Source of the DNA: an uncultured Phascolarctobacterium sp.
GTDB taxonomy: Bacteria; Bacillota; Negativicutes; Acidaminococcales; Acidaminococcaceae
Assembly (NCBI GenBank): GCA_949288065.1
Contig: CASEIL010000016.1
Span: 1 to 64,000 of the forward strand
Length of the DNA stretch: 64,000 nucleotides
Direction: 5' to 3'
The position numbers were made by a program, and so were the translations under genes. The first letter of the stretch is position 1, and the number at the start of each line of letters is the position of its first letter. Below are positions 47,978-56,892 of this stretch, piece after piece. The notes beneath the pieces are model-generated. The model worked only from the letters and a program-made list of their open reading frames with translations, made no database searches and was not told where the DNA came from.

Positions 47978-49243
47978 ATGCTGAAAAAACAATCGTGGAT
48001 TGATAATTTGGACGAAAAAATTATTCCTTACATCGACGCGCCCGATTACGAAACTCGCTACCCAACCTTAAGCCCGCTGTACATCAGCGCCGGCGAAAAG
48101 GAGAAGGTGCAGTTTATTGCGCGCGAGGTGTACAATGTGATGGCAAAACTGGCGGAGGACGTGCGCAGCAAGGGCGACGTGATGCCGATTGACGTTATTA
48201 ACATGACGCCGAAGCTGACGCCGTTTATTGCCGATGACGACAGTGATTACGTTACCAACATTGCCCGCCTTGATTTTGTGAAGGCGAAGGACGGCACCTA
48301 CAAGGTTGTGGAAATTAACGCCGATACGCCCTGCGCGATGCCGGAGGCGTTTTATGGCAATGCCGTGGCGCAAAAGTATTTTGCGGGCGGTGAGGCGCCG
48401 GTGCACAACGCAGAACTGATTGAGCCTTTTGTGGAGCTTTTAAAAACCACGCTTAAGGGCCGCATTAATTTAACAGGCGTAAACATAACACTGGCCGCCA
48501 ACGATGAATACGCCGAGGACTGGGCGAACATGCAGTACCTTAAAAACGCTTTGGCGGATTATGTGGCGGCGCATTTTGACGAGTATGAATTTGTTAACGT
48601 GCGTGCGGCAAGGCTGATTGACCTGGTGGTGAAGGACGACGGTGTTTACCACGACGACGGCGAAGGCGAATATAAAATTGACGTTTTGTACCGCCTGCAC
48701 CCGCTGGAGCTTTTGATGGACGACGAAAGCAGCGACGGCTATCCCGTTGGCTTAAAGCTGATGGATTTGGCAAATATGCACAAGGTAATTTTGGTGAACC
48801 CTATAAAAGCCATTTTGATGCAGAACAAGGCGATGCTGGCGATTGCGCATTACCTTGCGGAAAACACCAATTATTTTGACGCTGCCGCAAGGCAGGTTGT
48901 GCGTACCAACATTGCCGAAACCAGCATGGACGCGCAGGCGTTCAGCGGGCGTAAGTTTCTTAAAAAGCCTATTTTTGGGCGCGAGGGCTGCAATATTTCC
49001 ATCATTGAGCCGGACGGCACTTTTAGCTATGAGGCGGAAGAAGCCGACGACTGCGCCGATATTTACCAGGAATTTATCGACAGCGAGCTGGTAAACGTGG
49101 AAACCGACGCCGGGCGCTGGGAGGGCAAGCTGACCTATTCCTGCTTTGTCATCAACGGCAAACCGTCCGAGCTTTTTGTGCGCTTCAGCCCGTACGATAT
49201 TACCGGCATTGAAGCACTGTTTGTGCCGGTAGTTGTAAAATAA
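47978..49243 (+). CDS. Glutathionylspermidine synthase-like ATP-grasp ligase (YgiC/YjfC family)
   Basis: The 421-residue protein has the GSP-synthase C-terminal ATP-grasp fold: RLDFVKAKDGTYKVVEINADTPCAMPEAF (substrate and metal residues), VNIAE-like ETSMDAQAFSGRKFLKKPIFGREGCNISII, and a final WEGKLTYSCFVINGKPSELFVRFSPYDITG. It lacks the amidase half of true glutathionylspermidine synthases. In E. coli the YgiC/YjfC relatives were linked to peptide-bond ligation of unknown product. Substrate is unknown here. GGAGGGC precedes ATG 47978. Confidence 0.88.
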   Translation: MLKKQSWIDNLDEKIIPYIDAPDYETRYPTLSPLYISAGEKEKVQFIAREVYNVMAKLAEDVRSKGDVMPIDVINMTPKLTPFIADDDSDYVTNIARLDFVKAKDGTYKVVEINADTPCAMPEAFYGNAVAQKYFAGGEAPVHNAELIEPFVELLKTTLKGRINLTGVNITLAANDEYAEDWANMQYLKNALADYVAAHFDEYEFVNVRAARLIDLVVKDDGVYHDDGEGEYKIDVLYRLHPLELLMDDESSDGYPVGLKLMDLANMHKVILVNPIKAILMQNKAMLAIAHYLAENTNYFDAAARQVVRTNIAETSMDAQAFSGRKFLKKPIFGREGCNISIIEPDGTFSYEAEEADDCADIYQEFIDSELVNVETDAGRWEGKLTYSCFVINGKPSELFVRFSPYDITGIEALFVPVVVK

Positions 49244-49246
49244 AAT

Positions 49247-49274
49247 AAAGCCGGTGGCAGCGCCGGCTTTTTTA
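49247..49274 (+). terminator. Terminator after the ligase gene
   Basis: AAGCCGG (49248-49254) with CCGGCTT (49263-49269), followed by TTTTT. Confidence 0.85.
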
Positions 49275-49295
49275 TATTCTGCCCTGGCAGAGAAA

Positions 49296-49324
49296 TTGCT
49301 TTATACACGGATAAGTTGTATAAT
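49296..49324 (+). promoter_or_regulatory. gltX promoter
   Basis: TTGCTT (49296-49301), 17 bp, TATAAT (49319-49324). Confidence 0.8.
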
Positions 49325-49362
49325 TATAATGTTGTAGAGTTTTTTATTGAGGAGACGATGAA

Positions 49363-50826
49363 ATGAACGAAATTCGCGTGCGTTTTGCACCCAGCCCTAC
49401 TGGTTATTTACATATCGGCGGCGCAAGGACGGCCCTGTTTAACTGGCTGTTTGCCCGCAAAAACGGCGGCAAACTGGTGCTGCGCATTGAAGATACCGAT
49501 ACTGAACGCTTGAAAGAGGACAGCGTAAGCCAGATTTTAACCAGCCTTAAATGGCTGGGCCTGAACTGGGACGAAGGCCCGGAAGTTGGCGGCGAAGTAG
49601 GCCCGTACTTCCAGAGCGAGCGCCTGCCGCTGTATAAGGAAGTTGCCCAGCGCCTGCTGGACGAGGGCAAGGCATACTATTGCTTCTGCACTCCGGCTGA
49701 TTTGGAGGCGCAGCGCGAAAAACAGCGCGCGCTTAAACAGCCGTTCCGCTATGCGCGCACCTGCCGCGATATCCCTGTGGAAGAAGCTAAAGCGCGTGTG
49801 GCTGCGGGCGAACCGTATTCCGTGCGTTTAAAAATACCGACAGAGGGCAACTTAACCGTGCACGATTTAATTCACGGCGACGTTACCTTTGATTTAACTC
49901 AGTTTGACGATTTTGTAATTGTAAAAAGCAACGGCATGCCTACCTATAACTTTGCTGTTGTTGTAGATGACCATTTAATGCGTATCAGCCACGTGCTGCG
50001 CGCCGAAGAGCATTTAAGCAACACGCCGAAGCAGATTTTAATGTACGAGGCCTGCGGCTTTGAGGTGCCTAAATTCGGCCACATGCCGATGATACTTGCG
50101 CCGGACCGCAGCAAATTGAGCAAGCGCCATGGCGCGACCAGCGTTGAGGAGTTCCGCAGCCAGGGCTATTTGAACAAGGCCATTGTAAACTACCTTACGC
50201 TTTTAGGCTGGGGCCCCGGCGATGAGCGCGAAATTTTCAGCCTTGAAGAAACCGTTAAGCTGTTTGAACTGGAGCAGATGAGCAAAAAAGCCGCTGTTTA
50301 CGACGTTAAAAAACTGACATGGATGAACGGCCAGTATTTAAGCAGCCTGCCGCTGGAAGAAATTTTGCCGGAGGCAGAACCATTCTTTGTAAAAGCAGGG
50401 CTTGTTACGGAAGAATGGCTGAAAGAAAACAAAGAATATTTTGCTAAATTAGTTGACGTTGTACGCGTGCGCGTAAAAACCTTGCAGGAGGTTGCCGACG
50501 CATCCGAATACTTCTTTAAAGATGTGGAAAGCTACGACGAAAAGGGCGTTGCCAAACACTTTAAACCGGAAGCAGTTGAGCTTTTAACTGCCTGCATTGA
50601 AGGCATTAAGGCGCTGCCCGAATTTACTTTGGAAACTACCGAAGCGCTGTACAACAAAATTGCCGAAGAACATGGTTTATCTTTGGGCAAAGCTATCCAC
50701 CCGACGCGCCTTGCGCTGACCGGACGCACCGTAAGCCCCGGTTTGTTTGACGTTATGGTGCTTTTAGGACGTGAAAAATGCCTGGAGCGCATGGAAAAAG
50801 CAGTTGAGTTTATTAAAAATATGTAA
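49363..50826 (+). CDS. gltX: Glutamyl-tRNA synthetase
   Basis: A class I synthetase of 487 residues that charges tRNA-Glu (and possibly tRNA-Gln when a GatCAB amidotransferase exists). The HIGH motif is YLHIGGAR (15-22) and the KMSKS motif is DRSKLSKRHG (near 248-257). The anticodon-binding helical domain follows. GAGGAGACG precedes ATG 49363. It opens the group gltX-chagasin protein-zapA-U32-mutS2. Confidence 0.98.
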   Translation: MNEIRVRFAPSPTGYLHIGGARTALFNWLFARKNGGKLVLRIEDTDTERLKEDSVSQILTSLKWLGLNWDEGPEVGGEVGPYFQSERLPLYKEVAQRLLDEGKAYYCFCTPADLEAQREKQRALKQPFRYARTCRDIPVEEAKARVAAGEPYSVRLKIPTEGNLTVHDLIHGDVTFDLTQFDDFVIVKSNGMPTYNFAVVVDDHLMRISHVLRAEEHLSNTPKQILMYEACGFEVPKFGHMPMILAPDRSKLSKRHGATSVEEFRSQGYLNKAIVNYLTLLGWGPGDEREIFSLEETVKLFELEQMSKKAAVYDVKKLTWMNGQYLSSLPLEEILPEAEPFFVKAGLVTEEWLKENKEYFAKLVDVVRVRVKTLQEVADASEYFFKDVESYDEKGVAKHFKPEAVELLTACIEGIKALPEFTLETTEALYNKIAEEHGLSLGKAIHPTRLALTGRTVSPGLFDVMVLLGREKCLERMEKAVEFIKNM

Positions 50827-50844
50827 TAACGGAGGTATGGAAGG

Positions 50845-51684
50845 ATGAAGATTACCGGACTGTTTTTGGCTTTGATGATGATGGCTTCCATAGCTTTTGC
50901 GGAGCAGCCCGCCACCGTGTACAGCCGTGTGCTGACAGGCAGCGTAACCGGCGTAATGCCCGAAACCGACGGGCTGGACAATGTTGACCTGCAAAAAAGC
51001 GCCAACAGCGTGCTGCGTAATGCCGCCGACAGCATTACCAAACAGCTTGGCAGCTGCAATCTTTCCTACACCGTAACGCTGAACCGCCCCACCGTTGTAG
51101 GCATTTTGCTGAAGGCCGAGGGCGCTTCGGGCGTGCTTTACAAGGGCATTAATATTGATTTAACTACCGGCCGTGAGCTGGCGCTGACGGATATTTTCCG
51201 CGAAGGCAATGGCAGGGCTGAGGTTACTGGTGCGTATTACCACGCATTGCTGGGCGAGAATGGGCTGATGCTGTGCAGTTCCGCCGGTAGTGCTTACGAC
51301 AGGGTAGTGCCCTACAAGGATTTGCTGCCGTTTATCCGCGCCGCCGCGGCCAACCGCCTTTTGCCGATTACCAAATTAACCAACGCCGTTGAAGGGCGTG
51401 TGGTGCCGGTTAAGCCGGGCGCACTGCTTGCCATTAAGCTGGACGCCAACCGCAGCACCGGTTACAGCTGGGGGCTGACGAGCACCGACGCTGCCAATGT
51501 GTATGAGGTAGGCCGCTCCTACATTATGCCGATGAACATGGACAGCCAGGCAGGCGTAATGGGCAGCGAAATTATTTTTATTGCCGTGCAGAACCCCGGC
51601 GATTACAGCGTAACGCTGGAATATAAGCGCGGCTGGGAAATGATGGGCGTGCAGAGCTTCAGCTTTGATATTGCCGCCCGCTGA
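50845..51684 (+). CDS. Exported protein: DUF3298-like domain joined to a chagasin (I42) inhibitor domain
   Basis: The 279-residue precursor has a signal peptide (cleavage after AFA, residue 19). The first part has a DUF3298/RsiV-type block (VLYKGINIDLTTGRELALTDIFREG, about 98-122). The last about 100 residues carry the three loops of chagasin cysteine-protease inhibitors: NRSTGYSWGL (for NPTTGY), GVMGSEIIFIAV (for GxGG..F) and YKRGWE (for RPW). In the family these loops fill the active site of papain-like proteases. It is periplasmic or surface-bound. The pairing of the two domains is uncommon in my experience. GGAGG precedes ATG 50845. Confidence 0.82.
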   Translation: MKITGLFLALMMMASIAFAEQPATVYSRVLTGSVTGVMPETDGLDNVDLQKSANSVLRNAADSITKQLGSCNLSYTVTLNRPTVVGILLKAEGASGVLYKGINIDLTTGRELALTDIFREGNGRAEVTGAYYHALLGENGLMLCSSAGSAYDRVVPYKDLLPFIRAAAANRLLPITKLTNAVEGRVVPVKPGALLAIKLDANRSTGYSWGLTSTDAANVYEVGRSYIMPMNMDSQAGVMGSEIIFIAVQNPGDYSVTLEYKRGWEMMGVQSFSFDIAAR

Positions 51685-51695
51685 CGGAGGGTTAA

Positions 51696-51938
51696 ATGGA
51701 TAAAAAAACCATTACCGTAACGATTTTTAACGAGCAGTATAACTTAACGAGCGGGCTGCCGAAGGAGGATACCGACGCGATTGCCGCGATGGTGGACGAA
51801 AAAATGCAGCAGCTTGCCGAAAAAACGCACGTGGTAAAAACCGAGCGCGTTGCCGTGTGGGCGGCGCTTGATTTTGCCGGTGAGCTTTACAAGCTGCACA
51901 GGGAATACGCCAAACTTTTGGCGGCAGCTAAAGAATAA
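51696..51938 (+). CDS. zapA: Cell-division protein ZapA
   Basis: The 80-residue protein fits ZapA: KKTITVTIFNEQYNLTSGLPKEDTDAIAAMVDEKMQQLAEK, then a coiled-coil helix VAVWAALDFAGELYKLHREYAKLL. ZapA bundles FtsZ filaments at midcell. GACGGAGGG precedes ATG 51696. Its stop overlaps an ATG of the next gene, and the zapA-U32-mutS2 order is common in Firmicutes. Confidence 0.93.
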   Translation: MDKKTITVTIFNEQYNLTSGLPKEDTDAIAAMVDEKMQQLAEKTHVVKTERVAVWAALDFAGELYKLHREYAKLLAAAKE

Positions 51939-51949
51939 TGGTGAATGCA

Positions 51950-54421
51950 ATGAAAACTGCAAAAACGATAGAACTGCTGGCCCCGGCGGGAAGCTGGGAG
52001 GCGCTGGAGGCAGCCGTTAACGCCGGAGCCGACGCTGTTTACATGGGCGGCAAGGCGTTTGGCGCGCGCCAGTATGCCAGCAATTTTGACAGAGAAGAAC
52101 TGACCCGGGCTGTGTACTTTGCACACATGCACCGGGTAAGGCTGTATATAACGGTTAACACTTTGGTGGATGACGCCGAAATGGCTGACCTTGCCGATTA
52201 CCTGCTGTTTTTAAACAATGTGGGTGTGGATGGCATTATTGTGCAGGATTTGGGCGTTATTAATTTGGCGCGCAAATTAGTGCCGCAGCTGCCGCTGCAC
52301 GCCAGCACGCAGATGACGGTAACCAGCCTGGCAGGCGTGCGCCTGTGCAAGGCAAGCGGCATGGAACGCGCCGTGCTGGCACGCGAGCTGAACATTAAGG
52401 ATATTAAAACCATCTGCCAGAGCACGGATACCGAAATTGAAGTGTTTATTCACGGGGCGCTGTGCGTTTGTTACAGCGGCCAGTGCCTGATGAGCAGCTT
52501 GATTGGCGGGCGCAGCGGCAACCGCGGGCGCTGTGCGCAGCCCTGCCGTTTGCCTTACAAGCTGACCGATAAAAACGGCAAGGATATGCTGGCGGGCACG
52601 GATGCAGGGCAGTACCTTTTAAGCCCGAAGGATTTAAACACTTTGGAAATTTTGCCGCAGCTGATTGAGGCAGGCGTAACCAGCTACAAAATTGAAGGGC
52701 GCATGAAACGCCCCGAATATGTAGCCGTGGTGGTAGATGCGTACCGCCGCGCTATCGACAGCTACCTGGCGGGCAATTACAACGTGCCGCCGCAGGATTT
52801 GGCAAATATAGAACAGATTTTTAACCGCGACTTTACCACTGCCTATATGGTTAGCCGCCCCGGCAGAACCATGATGAGCGACCGCCGCCCCAACAACCGC
52901 GGCGTAATGGTAGGGCGCGTGGTTAAATTGTTTAAAGGCGAAAACAAGGCCGCCGTAAAGCTTGATAAAGCTGTAAGCCTTGGCGACGGGTTGGAATTTT
53001 GGGTTAAAGTAGGCGGCCGCGTGGGCACTACTATTAACAAAATGACGCAGGATGGGCGCGAGGTAACAAGTGCGCAGCCCGGCACGCAGGTTGTTATCGA
53101 CGTGCCTAACGGCGTGCGCATGAACGACCGCGTGTTCCGTACCTTCGACGCGGAGCTGATGGCTTATGCAGGCAGGTTCTACGGCGATAAGGCGAAACGC
53201 CGCATACCGGTGGACGCTGTGGTAACCGCCAAAATGGGGCAGCCCTTAACCGTGCTGCTGACGGATGACGAAGGCAACACCGGCTTTGGCGAAACTAATT
53301 TTATTACGGAAGCCGCCCGCAAGCATGCGCTTGACGAGGCCGCCGTGCGCAAGCAGGTGGACCGCCTCGGCACGACGGAATACGTTTTAAATAACCTTAC
53401 GGTTGATTTGGACGACGGCGTAATGGTGCCGATGAGCGAAATCAACGAGGCGCGCCGCATGGCAGCCGAAGCGCTGGACGCAGCACGTCTTGAAGCCTTC
53501 GCGCCTAAGCGCACCGAAAAACACAAGGTAGATGTTCCTCTGGTGCGGCCGGAAAAGAAAGTGCCCAAAAAGCACGCGCTTTTAACCGTGCGCTGCGATA
53601 CGGTGGGCAAGGCTAAGGCAGCCCTTGCCGCCGGTGCGGATTATATCATCTTCGGCGGCGATTTGTTCAGCACGAAGGTTATTACCGACGCCGACTACGA
53701 ACAGGTGGCAGAACTTGCCAGTCAGTACGGTGCCAAATGGGCAGCAGGCACGCCGCGTATTATCAGCCAGGGGCAGGAGGCATTTTATGCTAAGCAGTTT
53801 GCCAAATGGCAGGCGCTGAACCCGGACGCTGTTTACATTAATAATGTTGGTTTATGGCAGCTGGCGAAGGAAAACTGCACCACGCCGCTGTGGGCGGATA
53901 TGGCGCTGAACATTTACAACAGCCAGTGCCTTGATTTTTGGCAGAGCCTTGGCGCGAAGGGCGCTGTTTTAAGCGCGGAGCTGACCTTAAAACAGGTTGA
54001 GCATTTGTGTGCCGTAAGCAAAATGCCGCTGGAATGCCTTGTGCAGGGGCGCATTGAAATGATGGTTTCGGAATACTGCGCCGCCGGCAGCTTTTTGGGA
54101 GATTTGCACAAGGGCAAATGCAGCTTTAACTGCCGCGAGCCGCTGTTTTTAAACGACCGCAAGGCTGCGAGCTTCCCACTGGTTACGGACCAGAACTGCC
54201 GCATGCACGTTTTAAACGCGCACGACCTTTCGATGCTGGCTAACCTTAAAGCCGTGCAGGAGGCAGGCGTGGAGCGCCTTTTGATTGACGCGCGCTATTA
54301 CACGGAGGACGAAACGGCCAAAACCGTGGCGCTTTACAAAGGCGTGCAGGAGGGCAGCCTGACGCAGGAGGATAACCTGCCGCACACCACGCGCGGGCAC
54401 TACTTCCGCGGCGTTTTATAA
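51950..54421 (+). CDS. Large peptidase U32 protein with DUF3656 and a second U32-like half
   Basis: The 823-residue protein starts with a U32 domain (ELLAPAGSWEALEAAVNAGADAVYMGGK, then EVFIHGALCVCYSGQCLMSSL and YKIEGRMKRPEYVAVV). A DUF3656-type middle follows (about 300-530), then a second, weaker U32-like half (ALLTVRCDTVGKAKAALAAGADYIIFGG .. LECLVQGRIEMMVSEYCA). Family members RlhA and TrhP hydroxylate RNA (23S C2501 and tRNA U34), and this long form resembles RlhA. ATG 51950 has GGTGA at the right distance; ATG 51938 overlaps the zapA stop and is the alternative. Cysteines in the CGSGNRGRCAQPC-like region may hold Fe-S. Confidence 0.92.
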   Translation: MKTAKTIELLAPAGSWEALEAAVNAGADAVYMGGKAFGARQYASNFDREELTRAVYFAHMHRVRLYITVNTLVDDAEMADLADYLLFLNNVGVDGIIVQDLGVINLARKLVPQLPLHASTQMTVTSLAGVRLCKASGMERAVLARELNIKDIKTICQSTDTEIEVFIHGALCVCYSGQCLMSSLIGGRSGNRGRCAQPCRLPYKLTDKNGKDMLAGTDAGQYLLSPKDLNTLEILPQLIEAGVTSYKIEGRMKRPEYVAVVVDAYRRAIDSYLAGNYNVPPQDLANIEQIFNRDFTTAYMVSRPGRTMMSDRRPNNRGVMVGRVVKLFKGENKAAVKLDKAVSLGDGLEFWVKVGGRVGTTINKMTQDGREVTSAQPGTQVVIDVPNGVRMNDRVFRTFDAELMAYAGRFYGDKAKRRIPVDAVVTAKMGQPLTVLLTDDEGNTGFGETNFITEAARKHALDEAAVRKQVDRLGTTEYVLNNLTVDLDDGVMVPMSEINEARRMAAEALDAARLEAFAPKRTEKHKVDVPLVRPEKKVPKKHALLTVRCDTVGKAKAALAAGADYIIFGGDLFSTKVITDADYEQVAELASQYGAKWAAGTPRIISQGQEAFYAKQFAKWQALNPDAVYINNVGLWQLAKENCTTPLWADMALNIYNSQCLDFWQSLGAKGAVLSAELTLKQVEHLCAVSKMPLECLVQGRIEMMVSEYCAAGSFLGDLHKGKCSFNCREPLFLNDRKAASFPLVTDQNCRMHVLNAHDLSMLANLKAVQEAGVERLLIDARYYTEDETAKTVALYKGVQEGSLTQEDNLPHTTRGHYFRGVL

Positions 54422-54429
54422 GGAGAATT

Positions 54430-56796
54430 ATGGCTAAGTTTGCAATACAAACATTAGAATTTGATAAAGTTAAGGAAATGCTGGCAGCCAAAACCGCCAC
54501 CAGCCTTGGGCGCGAGCGCGTAATGAATATGCGCATTGAAAGCGATTTTGCCGCCGTAAAAAAATTGCAGGAAGAAACGGCAGAAGCCCTGCGCTTACTC
54601 GACGACGGCAAGCGTTTTCCCTTCGGCGGGGCGTATAACATTCTGCCGCAGGTTAAACGAGCGCGCATCGGCAGCGTGCTGGAGCCGGAGGAGCTGATGC
54701 AGGTAGGCACAACCTGCGAGGCCTTGCGCAGCGTAAAGCAGTTTTTGGCAGGCGAGGCGGAAGCAGCGCCGCAACTGGCGGAATATGCCAATGAGCTGGA
54801 AGCATTCCCGAAAATTGAACGCTTAATTACCGGCGCTATCAGCGAGAAGGGCGAAATATTGGACAGCGCCAGCACCAAGCTGGCAGGGCTGCGCACCGGC
54901 GTGCAGGTTGCCAAAAACCGCGTGCGCGAAAAGCTGGACAGCATTTTGCACGACCCTAACAACCAGAAGTATTTTCAGGATGCTTTGGTTACCATGCGCG
55001 GCGACCGCTATGTAATACCCATTAAGCAGGAATACCGTTTTAACTTCCCTGGCGTGGTGCACGACCAGTCGGGCAGCGGCGCAACACTGTTTATTGAGCC
55101 GATGGCGGTGGTAAACCTTAACAACGATATTAAGCGTTACCTGGCGCAGGAGCAGGAAGAAATTGAGCGTATCCTGCGCAGTATATCGGGCGCAGTCGGC
55201 GCGGAAGCCGATAAAATCATCCGCGCTATGGAGCAGTTTACGGAACTTGATTTTATCGCTGCGCGCGCATATTTAGCGCAGCAGCAAAAGGCCGTGCGCC
55301 CGGTGGTGAACCTTAGCGGCGGCATAGAAATTGCCAAAGGCCGCCACCCGCTTTTGGACCCGACCAAGGTTGTGCCGCTGGATATTGAAATTGGCGGCAG
55401 GTTTAACACGCTTTTAATAACCGGCCCTAACACCGGCGGCAAAACCGTCGCCATTAAGGCGGTGGGCCTGTTTATGCTGATGGTGCAGGCAGGGCTGTTT
55501 GTACCGGCGGCCAGCGCCAAAATGCCGGTGGTAAGCGCGGTTTACGCCGATATTGGCGACGAGCAGAGCATTGAGCAGAGCTTAAGTACCTTCTCCGGCC
55601 ACATGACGAACATGGTGGATATTTTAAAGCAGGTTAAAGCGGGCGAGCTGGTTTTGATAGACGAATTGTGCGCAGGCACCGACCCGAACGAGGGCGCGGC
55701 GCTGGCCATGTCGATACTGGAACACCTGCACTGCCGCGGCGTGCTGACGATTGTTACCACGCATTACAGCGAGCTGAAAACCTTTGCTTACGGGCGCCCG
55801 GGCATGGAAAACGCCAGCGTGGAGTTTGACCCGGTAACGTTGCGCCCCACTTATCGCTTACTTATGGGCGTGCCGGGCAGCAGCAACGCGTTTAACATCA
55901 GCCGCAGGCTGGGCTTGAGCGAAGAGATTATAGAAAATGCGGGCAGCTTTTTAACGCAGGAGCATGTGCACATGGAAGACGTGCTGAAAGAGCTGGAAGG
56001 CGAGCGCCGCGAATACGAAAGCCAGAACCGCGAAATACGCAGCTTAAAGGCTGAAAGCGAGCGCATTAAAAACGAACTGGCGCAGCAGAAGAAAGAGCTG
56101 GAACACCGCAAAAACGAAATTTTGCGCAAGGCACGCGAGCAGGCGGACGAGCTTTACCGCAGCAGCCGCCGCGAAACGGAAGCCGTGTTGAAAGAGCTGC
56201 GCAAGATGAAAACAGATTTTGACGCGAAGCAGTTACAGCAGGCAGCGGAAGAGGCACGCAAAAAGCTGCAAAAAAGCTTTGCCAGCGAAACCCCTGTGCC
56301 GGAGGGCGAGCCCTTAACGGCGCAGACGGCTAAAGTTGGGCAAACGGTATTTTTAAAGAACTTAGGCAAGGATGGCACCATTACTGCCGTTAACGGCAAC
56401 GAGGTTACGGTGCAGGTGGGTATTTTAAAAACCACTGTTAAGGCTAAGGACTGCATTGCCATGCGCGGCAAGGCCAAAAGCAACGCTGCGCAGGAAAGCT
56501 TCGGCAAAAAACGCAAGGGCTTTGCGCACCAGTTTTTTGTGCAAAAAAGTATCGGCGCGCGCACCGAGGTTGACGTGCGCGGCATGACGATGGACGAAGC
56601 CATTCCCGCTGTCGATAAGGCTATGGACGACGCGCTTCTGGCAGGGCTTACCAGCCTGCGCATCATTCACGGCAAAGGCACGGGCGCGCTTAAAGCCGGG
56701 CTTACGGCGTACCTATCCACGCACAGGGCAGTAAAATCGCTTGCCGAAGCGCCCTTAAACGAGGGCGGCAGCGGCGCTACGATTATTAATTTTTAG
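54430..56796 (+). CDS. mutS2: Endonuclease MutS2
   Basis: The 788-residue protein has the MutS core with Walker A GPNTGGKTV (about 336-344) and Walker B LVLIDELCAGTDP. A long coiled-coil region (EDVLKELEGERREYESQNREIRSLKAE...) and a C-terminal Smr nuclease domain (EVDVRGMTMDEAIPAVDKA, RIIHGKGTGALK) follow. MutS2 suppresses homologous recombination and in Bacillus also rescues collided ribosomes. It lacks the MutS mismatch-recognition domain as expected. AAGGAGAA precedes ATG 54430. Confidence 0.97.
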   Translation: MAKFAIQTLEFDKVKEMLAAKTATSLGRERVMNMRIESDFAAVKKLQEETAEALRLLDDGKRFPFGGAYNILPQVKRARIGSVLEPEELMQVGTTCEALRSVKQFLAGEAEAAPQLAEYANELEAFPKIERLITGAISEKGEILDSASTKLAGLRTGVQVAKNRVREKLDSILHDPNNQKYFQDALVTMRGDRYVIPIKQEYRFNFPGVVHDQSGSGATLFIEPMAVVNLNNDIKRYLAQEQEEIERILRSISGAVGAEADKIIRAMEQFTELDFIAARAYLAQQQKAVRPVVNLSGGIEIAKGRHPLLDPTKVVPLDIEIGGRFNTLLITGPNTGGKTVAIKAVGLFMLMVQAGLFVPAASAKMPVVSAVYADIGDEQSIEQSLSTFSGHMTNMVDILKQVKAGELVLIDELCAGTDPNEGAALAMSILEHLHCRGVLTIVTTHYSELKTFAYGRPGMENASVEFDPVTLRPTYRLLMGVPGSSNAFNISRRLGLSEEIIENAGSFLTQEHVHMEDVLKELEGERREYESQNREIRSLKAESERIKNELAQQKKELEHRKNEILRKAREQADELYRSSRRETEAVLKELRKMKTDFDAKQLQQAAEEARKKLQKSFASETPVPEGEPLTAQTAKVGQTVFLKNLGKDGTITAVNGNEVTVQVGILKTTVKAKDCIAMRGKAKSNAAQESFGKKRKGFAHQFFVQKSIGARTEVDVRGMTMDEAIPAVDKAMDDALLAGLTSLRIIHGKGTGALKAGLTAYLSTHRAVKSLAEAPLNEGGSGATIINF

Positions 56797-56892
56797 CAAT
56801 AAAACCAAATTGGCACAATTATTTAGTGTATACAGATTGTGTTAATTATGGTACAATATTTATATAGGCATTTTTATTATGGGGGGAACCTG

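Noticed and set aside
49325-49362. T-box leader before gltX
   Set aside because: The leader is about 30-40 nt; no specifier loop or T-box sequence is present.
56797-56892. Lysine riboswitch before lysC
   Set aside because: Only 96 bp lie between mutS2 and lysC, too short for a lysine riboswitch, and none of its conserved blocks is seen.
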